From Mytilisepta virgata (Eukaryota; Mollusca; Bivalvia; Mytilida; Mytilidae), in NCBI GenBank assembly GCA_028015205.1, contig CM051510.1, positions 28,644,580 to 28,708,579 of the forward strand: a stretch of DNA of 64,000 nt. Reading direction: 5' to 3'. Positions 54,616-64,000 of this stretch are shown here, in pieces. Below the pieces are notes generated by a model. The model saw only the letters and a list, made by a program, of their open reading frames with translations, searched no databases and was not told the DNA's origin. Both the position numbers and the translations under genes were made by a program. Within the stretch, counting starts at the first letter, position 1; every line of letters starts with the position of its first letter.

Positions 54616-55998
54616 GCTTTTTTATAGCTGCTGGTTTTGTATATAAGACACATTGCAACATATTTAAGCTCAGCATTTTCGCGGCATGTGTCCACATTTG
54701 TTTTAAAGCAAATGACAAGTACATGGTCCCAGATAACATTTTAAAAACATGTGTTTGGATATATACAGTAAACACGCGCTTATCTAAAAATAAATATGAT
54801 ACACATATGCTGTGGACATATGTTCAAGTTAAACAGATATACATGAGAAGATATATTTAATATCCGAACTGAATATCAATTTTAGAGGTACTTATCCTGA
54901 ATATTTGGCCAAATGATTAGAGAAAATTTTCAAATTTAAATATTTACGCTGTTAATCCTGTGCTAACAAATACATATTGATAAACTGTTCAAGAAAACTT
55001 ATGCATGAGAGTATGGTATATGTTCTACCACTATCACATGTATGACGAAATTTCTTAAATTGAACCTCATACATATATTTTTGTATACTTAATAATACAT
55101 TAATTATGAGACTATTTACAAATTTTGACATTTGTAAAAAATGCTTAAGTGATAATACTCAAATCCCAAATACATTTGTAGATAATTCTTGTTTTGTTAT
55201 ACATTTCAATAAAAAAAATTATTAGAATATTTATCGTTCCTTATTGTACCACAAATTGTTATCAATTTACTTTTCTGCAGTTCATTCACAAAAATAAAAA
55301 AGGGCATTAATTTATGTACCTTTTTAGCTACGGAACCGAAAGGTTAAAACCCGTTGTTGGTGTGGACCATATGTGCTGACCATACATGGTCCACATATCT
55401 ACAAACAGAAACAAAAACAACAAAGGACTATAAGAACTACGGGTCCAAAACTAATACCTTCTGTGATTCTAATTCTAAGCAGTGAATATGCACATTTTGA
55501 AAATTTGTTGATTAAAAACAATGTAAGGAAGTGCAAAAATGAAATATCAACAAACGTCATCCAAAGAGGCCGAAATACAGTTATGAAAACAACAGAGACT
55601 GAGACAAATCTGACCCGGTGAAGGCTATAGTTCATGAGTACCAAAACTTCCACTTACCATCTGGCTTATTTACATATCTATATAAAGTCTTTACAATTTG
55701 AAATCGAACCAAGTGACAATTATTAATTAGAACACTAAAAGGTGATACTAATAAATTATAAAATGAAGTTGTAGGAGATTATGTTCATGCTTACTTTAAA
55801 GCAATCTCAGCATACGGGTACTACATGGGAAGACCATTCCATATCTATAGTTTGATAATATTACGTCATCAAGTTTAATTGAAGTTGACTTTTTCGAAAG
55901 GTCAGTATGAATTTAATATCTTTGTGAAATCTGGAAAAAAACATTTTATCGAAATCACAAAAGGTTTTGTATCTGTAGTATTACTGCGATATTTATAT

Positions 55999-56269
55999 GC
56001 TGTTTGTTTGTTTGTTTAGTTGGGGTTTAACGCCGTTTTCAGCACATTTCGCTATTTCGCGGCGGCCAGTTTTTATTAGTGGAAGAAGCCTGAGTACCCA
56101 GAGAGAACCACCGACCTTCGGTAGGAAAATAGGCAATCCTTGTCAATTTAGATCGGAGTCGAACACACCCCGCCACAGGTGAGATTCGAACTCACAACCT
56201 CAGCGTTGACAGGCTAGTGATCATTAGTAGTCATGACGAACTACCTAGACCACTCGGCCACCGAGGCCC
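55999..56269 (-). mobile_element. tRNA-derived SINE (unit 2 only)
   Basis: Read on the minus strand, it starts GGGCCTCGGTGGCCGAGTGG, has a B-box-like AGTTCGAATCTC, a conserved central domain and a tail of CAAA repeats. A 7-bp target duplication TTTATAT flanks it (55992-55998, 56270-56276). Unit 1 shows the empty site near 26183. The head looks like a class II (Ser/Leu-type, long variable arm) tRNA. Confidence 0.85.
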
Positions 56270-57264
56270 TTTATATATTCTATAACGGGAACTCAGCAGA
56301 ATATTTGTACTATAGTATTATTACCAAATTTCTTTTATATTAGCACAGGCCAATATGGCTTACTGAGGACCTATAACTATGCCAATATGAAAAACATTAG
56401 GTAATGATACCTTTATTAATTAACAGATCTACGATTTTCTCATAGATGGGTAGAATAAATCAAGAGAGTTCCGAAATACACTCATATTGGGATTGGTCGT
56501 ACCCAGTCCAATATGGCCCAAATCTCATATTGGCATAGCACGTGCCATATTGGCATAGTTTGTGCTTTTATTATATTGGCAGTTTTTTAGTTATTGAGTT
56601 CAATATATCTAAGTTAATTAATAATTATTCATAAATTACAGTCGAACCTTGATAAGTCGAAGTTGAAGGGATTACAGATGAGTGTGCCAGGCAAGCGTAA
56701 ACACACTGTTAAAAAGGGTCAATCCAATATTTTGTAAAAAGGAACATGTGACCGTTATACAAACAAATATTATTTGTGTAATTAAAAAGTGAGTAAAAAA
56801 GTGTCAAAAGGTTTTCCTACTAACAACATTCAACTTCCGAGTTTGGAACATGTCGAGGTAAATATGTTACAGGAAAGAATTATATCCGGCTTAAGACTCC
56901 TCTGAAAAGAAATATTTCGAAGTTGGACACATCCAGGTAAAATTACTTTGTATTTTTTTATGGGGACCTCTAAATTATCCAAGATTCGAATCAAATGTAC
57001 TCATTTAGTTCGAAATATAAAATTTTTGAAGCTGTGACAAAAGTTTGTCAATAATGTTTCTGGAATAAATTCGGGCTAAAGATTCATGCTGTGGTATACT
57101 GATGAGAGGTGACGCCTTTAAATGCGTCGTATACAGCATAGTATAAATTTACTGTATCTAATATTAGTATCTTTGAATTGTTATTTGAAACTCCTGGGAC
57201 GATGCCTCTGCATGGTGGACCCTACGCCCCCGAGGGTATTCGCCATCCCAGTCGTTAGACTTGT

Positions 57265-58155
57265 CTGACTTGATTATTCATTGATTTGTTACAGAAATTG
57301 CCAGTATTTAGCGAAATTCAAAAATGATAGAAATACTAAGTGTTCATTTCTTGTATTGCACATGGTGGATCTCCTTAAATGGAGTTTGGCTTCCTGTTAC
57401 GGTGTTTTTGGTTATGAGTACTTCTTGTTTAAAATAAGTTTGGCCATTGGTCTTCCAAATGTTTCGGTTTAAATGCTGCTGATGAGAGGTCACTCCTTGA
57501 AATGCATCCTCGAAATTGACACCAGAGGAAGGTTGAATACAAAACTTTACGACAAACGGGATGACTTTGACTTTCCAATCGTCAACTTTCCATTTTTGAG
57601 CGGCAATATTCCAGAAGCGCCGGCGTATGGAGTATATATTTCACAACTCATACGTTATTCCAGAGCTTGTGACATATACATTGACTTCCTGGATAGAGCC
57701 CGGCTCCTGACAGAAAAGTTGCTCAGACAGGGGTACGTTACTCCTAAGCTGAAGTCATCCTTATTAAAGTTTTATGGGCGTCATCATGACTTGGTTGACA
57801 GGTATGAAAAAACCGTTTCCCAAATGAAAATGGACCTGTTCCATTGATATTATCCCTTCCTCATACCGGATTTGACATGAGCAGCATGGCGAGTGTCCTG
57901 CAGGAAGCAGAGACTGCTTACTCTTCCGGAGCACCTGAGTCTACCCCCGGTTTTTTTGGTGGGGTCCATGTTGTTCAAACGTTTTTAGTTTTTAATTGTA
58001 GTGCATGTATTGTTTTGGTCCTGTCTTCGTTGTTCTCCTGAGTTTGTCAGTTGTAACGATTTTTCTCTCCTTCGAATATCCCTTTGGTATTTCTTGACTT
58101 TACAGCATAGTATAAATTTACTATATCTAATATTAGTATCTTTGGATTGTTATTT
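57265..58155 (+). mobile_element. Retroelement remnant with reverse-transcriptase C-terminal fragment
   Basis: The frame about 57506-57846 encodes KRDDFDFPIVNFPFLSGNIP, AYGVYISQLIRYSRAC, LLTEKLLRQGY and LLKFYGRHHDLVDRY, then TGA. I recognise this block as the C-terminal part of reverse transcriptases from repeated elements common in bivalve and cnidarian genomes; the exact class (non-LTR or other) is not settled. The catalytic YxDD core is absent. The RT part is inserted relative to unit 1, where the surrounding text (29560-29805) is continuous. Confidence 0.7.
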
Positions 58156-58169
58156 TATTCTAAATTTTA

Positions 58170-58638
58170 ACCATAACCCTTGCTTAAACTAAACTCCGAC
58201 CATAACCTGAACGAACACTATCCAAAGCCCAAATCCCAAATCTATAACCATTAAACCTAATCTTAACCCTAACCCTAACCCTAAGCCTAACCCTAGTCCT
58301 CATCCTTACCCTTACCCTAACGTTAACCCTAACCCTAACCCTAACCCTAACCCCTAACCCTAACCCTACCCCTACCATAACCCTAACTCTAACCCTAACC
58401 CTAACCCTATCCCCTAACCCTAACCCTAACCCTAACCCTAACCCGTAACCCTAACCCCTAACCCTAACCCTAACCCTAACCCTAATCCTAACCGCTAACC
58501 CTAACCTAACCCTTACCCTAACCTAACCCTAACCCTAACCCTAACCTCTACCTAACACTAACCCTAACCCTAACCATAACTCTAACCCTAACACTAACCC
58601 AAACCTAACCCTAACCCTAACCCTAACCCTAACCCTAA
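58170..58638. repeat. Interstitial telomere-like array, unit 2, about 0.45 kb
   Basis: Same flanks as the unit 1 array (left CCATAACCCTTGCTTAAAC, right TTCAAAACCT then CACGTCTTTAATTTAAAAG type text) but roughly a third of the length. Confidence 0.92.
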
Positions 58639-60090
58639 TTCAAAACCTAGCTGCACGTCTTTAATTTAAAAGTTGCAACACTTCATTCGAATACAAACAA
58701 TTTATTTCTAAAATGTGGAAGGAGATTAATAGAGATTAGAAACAGTATTTTGACAAACTCCGTCTTTGGTTCACGTAACGTGAGTTAAAAAGTTACACCA
58801 AATTGATTTGTAGTTATTTGGATTAAGTCGCTCCAATTTTTGAAAATAAAAAAAAGTTGTTGCATCATTTGGCAAAAATTCTAAAATTCGGCTCCAAATG
58901 TCTTATTAAAAAATGAAAAATATTCTCCCACTCCTTAAATTCAGTAAAAATCAATAATTTTTTGCCTAAACAGAATAATTATAAAAAGAAAAATATGTGT
59001 GTCTCATCAACATTGGACCTGCGCGTACAAACAATGTTTAAAATTAAATTCGCTAGTTTGCACCTATTTTTGTCATCCAAAAATCCAAAGAACTAAACAT
59101 TAATCAAGTGTTGTCAATAGTGTACCTTAATAATTTTGATCAAAATATCTGAAAATGATATGCACAATAAGCTTCGTACCAAATATCAAGCAATTGTAAT
59201 TTTTAGTTGCTGAGAAAAATACGAGGGAAATTTTATATATGTATATTATATTTTTTAGTTCAAACATGCATTGATTAAACGGAAAGTTAATGGGCCTCAG
59301 ATTAAAAAACTGCTAAACAAAAATGTGACGGACGGATGAACGGACGGACGGACACACAGACTCAATGGGGATATATAAATAAATTATAGAGAGTATAGGA
59401 ACAGGCATTATCTAACGGGCGGTCGGACAGATATTCACTTTTCAACTTTATATCTATTGCGTTTTTTTCTTTTTCTTAACGAAATACAGTGTACCATGCT
59501 ACATATTCATTATACCCTTCCAACAACATAAAACCACGAAAAAATATCTTTCGCTATAACAACATAAAAAAACTTAAATTATGTTATATAGTTTCTTAAG
59601 TAGAATTTTCTAATGAAAATAATGGTTTTCCTATATGTCTATGTTAATTTGGCGCCAAACTCGAGATTTTCAACGTTAAAATGAATGAAAACAAGTTCCA
59701 TGACCATTTTAAGAGGATATTTCGATGAAGCTCAATGAAAAGTAACAGTGTGCAAAATTTCATGAAGAAGTAAAATGGTCGTTCCCAGTAATGCCCCGCC
59801 TTAACAGACAAACTCCTCTTATTTTATTTGTCTAGAGCACTTGTGTACTTAATTAACAAGTGATAGAAAAAATCTACCTTTTAATGTTCATTAAATTGAA
59901 CAAATGTGCATATGTATTTGCATATCTCTAAAAATGCATTCTTTTGAGGAGTAAAAAAATCTAGAACATTGTAACTATTTCGTATTTACAGTTGTAGCTT
60001 AACAATAAAACAATCCTGCATGTACATCAAGACATGCTCCTTCACAATTACGAAAAACAAAATTATGCTTCTATTTCCGTGTAAGTTTGT

Positions 60091-60173
60091 AAGAGAATGA
60101 TTATCCCTCTCTTCATAATTACTCGCTTCGCTCGCTCGTACATAATCACGGAGAGAGGGATTCTCATTCTCTT
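60091..60173. repeat. Hairpin, about 32-bp arms
   Basis: AAGAGAATGATTATCCCTCT pairs with AGAGGGATTCTCATTCTCTT around a CGCTTCGCTCGCTCG loop. Within the extra block of unit 2. Confidence 0.7.
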
Positions 60174-60282
60174 TCATATAGCAAGAGTAATATATTATTT
60201 GATCTAGATTTCGAAAGGATAGGATTGATGTGTTTATATTGTTATAAACGGATACGCATCTTGGTAGTTCATATGTGAAAGG

Positions 60283-60639
60283 AACCGCCTCGGTGGTCTC
60301 GTGGTAGCATGCCCGCCCCAAGTGCGGAAGGTCGCGGGTTCGATCCCCGGCCGGGTCAAACCAAAGACATTAAAATTGGTATTTGCTGCTTCTCCGCCAA
60401 GCACGCGGCACCTAGGAGTAAGAGCAAAGACTGGTCGGCTCGGAGTCAGTATAATGTGTCCGAGTGAGGTGATATGTCTTCCTGCAGACAGTTACCTCGT
60501 GAGCTAGCATATTAAAAATCCGACTTAGCGTGTCGGTCTAGTACAAAGCAGGGATCATATTCATTATCATATCAACATGTTCTCGTCCTGATATGCACCT
60601 GGTTGCCACTGGACGTTAAACAATAATTCATCCATCCAT
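60283..60639 (+). mobile_element. tRNA-derived SINE, 357 bp, with 13-bp target duplication
   Basis: The tRNA-like head is at 60287-60358, with an A-box region and an exact B box GGTTCGATCCC. It is followed by a body and a tail of GCCACTGGACGTTAAACAA plus (ATCC)n. Flanks are perfect 13-bp repeats CATATGTGAAAGG (60270-60282, 60640-60652), showing LINE-type insertion. Confidence 0.9.
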
Positions 60640-60769
60640 CATATGTGAAAGGTATCATATGCACATATCGGGCACTTGCACTGTTTCTTCTGGAAATATG
60701 CAACTTGTTCATGATAAAGGTACATGATAGATAAAAACAAGCTTGTTATTGGCGTCTTTCTACTCGTTA

Positions 60770-61060
60770 CGGGAATTTAAAGCTGGATATATTACTTGTA
60801 AGACATTGTTATATAACAAGCCTTGCGCTATAATAGGCGCCTTCCGTCGTATATAGGCATTTAAAGGTGGATATATTACTCGTAAGACATTGTTATATAA
60901 TAAGCATCTTGCGCTGGTAATAGGCGTCTCGTCTCGTATATAGTACTTTACATGTATTTTGTGCTGGATATATTACTGGTATGAAGACATTTTTTATCAA
61001 ACAAGCATGTTGTGCTGGTATTTTGTGCATTGTGCAGTATATAATTTATAAACATTTTAT
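60770..61060. repeat. Degenerate tandem repeat, period about 83-97 bp
   Basis: GCTGGATATATTACT-type starts at about 60782, 60865 and 60963, followed by AAGACATTGTTATATAA and CTTGCGCT text. Copies decay to the right. Confidence 0.7.
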
Positions 61061-61894
61061 GCTGGAGATAATGCACCTTGTGCAGCAATACTCATTTTGT
61101 GCTGGATATTTGTCAGTTTGACAGTAATGTACATCATGTAAATTCCGAATTGGTAGTAGTATTGTCATTATATATGCATATTTGATGCATAAACTCATCT
61201 AGAAAATTTTAGTAATTGTGCATAATTTTATGTCGGTGAAGGCTTTGAATTGGCAAAGTTCAGTAAGCTTTAAAGCAAAAGTTTTATTATGATAAAAGAA
61301 CGGATATGGAGTTATGTCAAGGAGACAACATCGTAAGTTTTATGTTCGCCAATGACGTCATGTTCGTCATTTCGTAAATGACCATAGATATGTTTTCGTA
61401 GCCATTTAATGTTTTTCACAAACAGTTTTGTCTTTCCACTAACTTTGGAAGGGTGTCGCTGGCAAAGCAGGACATGCTTACCATTCCGGAGCATCTACTG
61501 CCAGTCTCGGTTTTTGTGAGAGTTCTAATTGTCCGAGCTTTAGCTTTTAGTGTTGTTTTCCTGTATGTTTCCTTGTTTGTGATTGTCTTCTCTTGTTTCT
61601 TTTGGTCTTGTTCTTTTAACACTGTGAGTTTCGACTTATGCCTTTGTTCTGTTACGTCGGTATCTTCTGTTATAATTCATCTCCGAAATAGCCTATATAT
61701 ATATAGGGAGGATTTGAATCCAACAAAACTATTTTAACACTACCGCATAGTGTATGGGCCTTTCTGAAGTCAGTGAAATATGGCCTCTGACATGTAGTTG
61801 TCTCCTTAAAACATTTTTAGTTTCTAAACAATATTTGATAAACTGATGTAGAATTGTGTCCATTGATATATCCACTTTGTATTTTGTTTGAGTC

Positions 61895-62105
61895 ATTTAG
61901 GGCTTGCTGCATGATGTGGGATATCCCGCCTGTTGAAGATCATGTTGCAACCTGTAGATGTTTGTTTGATCAGACAGTCACTTTGGAGATGGGAGGTTGT
62001 ATCCTTGACATTTACTCCATATCTTTTTTTTCATATAACAGTTGCCGGAAAGACTCCAAGCAAGTGGGAAACCTGCAGCAAGCCCTAAATGGCCTCGACA
62101 AAATA
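61895..62105 (-). repeat. Dispersed repeat family B, inverted copy plus a direct fragment
   Basis: CCCGCCTGTTGAAGATCATG...TGATCAGACAGTCACTTTGG is the complement of 38540-38630. The adjoining CCCTAAATGGCCTCGACAAA resembles 5450-5470. Confidence 0.65.
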
Positions 62106-64000
62106 ACATGAGAAAACAATCTCCTGTGAATACTATATATATATAGCATATTATTGTTTTAATGAGCAAATGTGATCTACAATATAAACTTTAATTGTAA
62201 AAACAATTTCAGCAGGCTATTTTTTATTGCGGGTAAATAATTTGTACCATTTAGCTGTTGATAGAAGCGCTATTATTCAGAATGGTACATTTTTATTATT
62301 TTGGAATGTAGTATTCCTCATTTGGAACTCTTAACGCCGAATCGAGAAAAAGTCAATAGAGAATAGTCAGTTCCATGTTTGTCGGTATATTCAAGTAACA
62401 ATGAACTTGGTTTGCTGTTAAATGCGGTTACCACTATTGATAATTCGCTTTTCACTTTTGACAATATTATTAATTAATAGGATACAACATATGGTTTAAA
62501 TTGCTAAAAAGTATGAATAGTATTATCAAATTAAAATAAAAAAAAAAGCCATATATTTACGAAATTAAATGTTGTGACTACAGTATTTATAAAGAGCACA
62601 TTTATTTTCATATTTTATTGACAAGACTGTTAATTTAAATGATACAACAGGTGTTTGTTTTGTCGTTTTTCTCAGTCAGATTATAGAGTAGAAATATATT
62701 ATTCGTCTACTTTACTTATAGCAGCAGAACACGCACAGCTTGTAAACACCCCTAACCCTTATTCCTATAGAATTTATGATTAAAAAGGTTCATTATACTG
62801 AGAATTTTCTGATATGGCAGCACATTCTAAACTGACTACTCTTTTAAAGGTCGTTGCATACATTTTTGAAATCCGATAAGTTATCAAAAATAAGGTTTAA
62901 ACATTACCCCTTAAAGTAAAGGATGGGTTGCATCAAGATACTAAATCGGCCGAATTATTTGAAGAAAAATATATAAGCGTAATTTCTGGTTTACCTGATA
63001 AGTAGTTGAATTTTTCTAGCAGAAATGATTTAAAAAGAAGGGTACGGGTAAAGATTTATGCATGCAAAATACAAACCTGGTACCGCGTGCAAAGGATATT
63101 AAAAAATTGAAAAAATGTCCCATTTGCGTAAATTGAGAACATTGATTTTTTTATGTCTAGTCAATTTCTAGAGTATTAATCATTGAAACGCTATATTAAC
63201 AAAACTATAGTGTGTCCCATCAAGTACAGAATCTGTTTTTTTGTGAATATTTTGTGAACCCAGGCAGGTTTAGGCATTTTCTAAAGATTTACGACATTTT
63301 CTGAGAGTAATATGTTGTGTCAACTGTTATACAACATTACGCATCAAAATATCAGATTTGTGGTAGGAGTGTGTCCCATATCCTTCTTTGAAACAGAAAC
63401 TGTGGTGAAGAGTTTGAAGTAATGAGAGGTAACAACTTACTAATGTTACTGGAACTTCTAGGGGTACGGTTGGCCTCTTGATGGCATTTATTTCAAACAT
63501 TACATTAGCAAATTTGTAGTTTTTCCTTGACAACCGCCATTTATGTGTGTCCTTATAACTGCATGTGACGTGGATTCCCGGCCGTGAAGTTAGTGAACAG
63601 AAACAAAAACTCGACCGATGGATGGGCAGACATGGGTAAAACTTAATCTCACATCCCGTGTGACGGGGGAAAACAAACAGTTTCTGTAACATCAGAAATT
63701 ATTGTGATGTTTTTATTAATGCGAATAATGCGACAATAAAAACTTGCACTTGGCGAAGTAATAAAAAATTAATGAAGTAATGACTTTTCTTCCGATTTTT
63801 CTTTAAACAAAGATGAATCAATAATATTGCTTTTATTCATGTCATTTTTGTCATTTTGTTACTTATCTGCCAACTGACTTGGAGTTTCTTTTACGATGTA
63901 ATATAGTGTTTTTTTTTCATAAAAAATATTTTCTAATGCGGACGTGTTAGAAACAATATACGATAGACATGTGTACTTCAAATCTGTTCTTTTTCATATC

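Larger units (their letters stand above)
59861..62398. other. 2.5-kb block present only in unit 2
   Basis: Unit 1 joins TTAACAAG to CAATGAACTTGG with about 15 bases between (32581-32597); unit 2 has about 2.5 kb there. It contains a hairpin, the 357-bp SINE, a tandem repeat and family B fragments. No gene is seen, and I cannot define terminal repeats for the block as a whole. Confidence 0.7.
43498..64000. repeat. Tandem duplication unit 2 (right end beyond window)
   Basis: Direct copy of 14360-34315 with scattered substitutions and several insertions or deletions. The exon pairs I compared differ by 0-5 bases per about 95. The window stops inside this unit, so its true length is not visible. 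Confidence 0.88.

Noticed and set aside
60287..60358. Functional tRNA gene
   Set aside because: The B box is good, but the acceptor stem has a mismatch, the anticodon loop lacks the usual T before the anticodon, and a SINE body, tail and 13-bp target duplication follow.

Overview
This is AT-rich animal nuclear DNA: short coding exons with GT..AG introns of 0.3-3 kb, tRNA-derived SINEs, foldback MITEs, a MULE-type DNA transposon fragment and blocks of degenerate CCCTAA (telomere-type) repeat. The extracellular protein families and the dispersed repeats point to a bivalve mollusc, most likely a mussel close to Mytilus. That placement is inference; no species marker is present.

Layout. Positions 1-8655 hold no gene I can support, only dispersed repeats and foldbacks. 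From 8656 to 23561 (+ strand) lies the 3' part of a gene for a large extracellular protein: 15 exons and about 650 residues, in the order thrombospondin type 1 (TSP1), thrombospondin-N/laminin-G (TSPN), a very basic linker, a second TSP1, eight EGF-like repeats, and a short C-terminal EMI-like module. The 5' end (signal peptide, promoter) was not found. From 36073 to 41104 (+ strand) is a four-exon gene for an 83-residue secreted peptide precursor: signal peptide, basic propeptide with dibasic sites, and a C-terminal domain with seven cysteines in about 25 residues. I do not recognise its family.

The main structural fact is a direct tandem duplication of about 29.1 kb. Unit 1 runs from about 14360 to about 43497. 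Unit 2 starts at about 43498 and runs off the right edge. The left breakpoint falls inside a foldback element in the intron between EGF repeats 2 and 3. Unit 1 therefore keeps the intact gene, while unit 2 carries an orphan 3' half (eight exons) that has decayed through a lost cysteine, a 1-base frameshift and a stop codon. If the duplication is simple, a second copy of the peptide gene should lie about 1.8 kb past the window end.

Because the two units are so similar, each serves as the empty site for insertions in the other. Unit 1 alone has a 295-bp retroelement-like insertion and a 151-bp foldback. Unit 2 alone has a 1.1-kb MULE derivative, a tRNA-SINE, a 126-bp MITE, a reverse-transcriptase fragment and a 2.5-kb block containing another SINE. 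Both units carry an interstitial telomere-like block of different length (about 1.3 kb and 0.45 kb).
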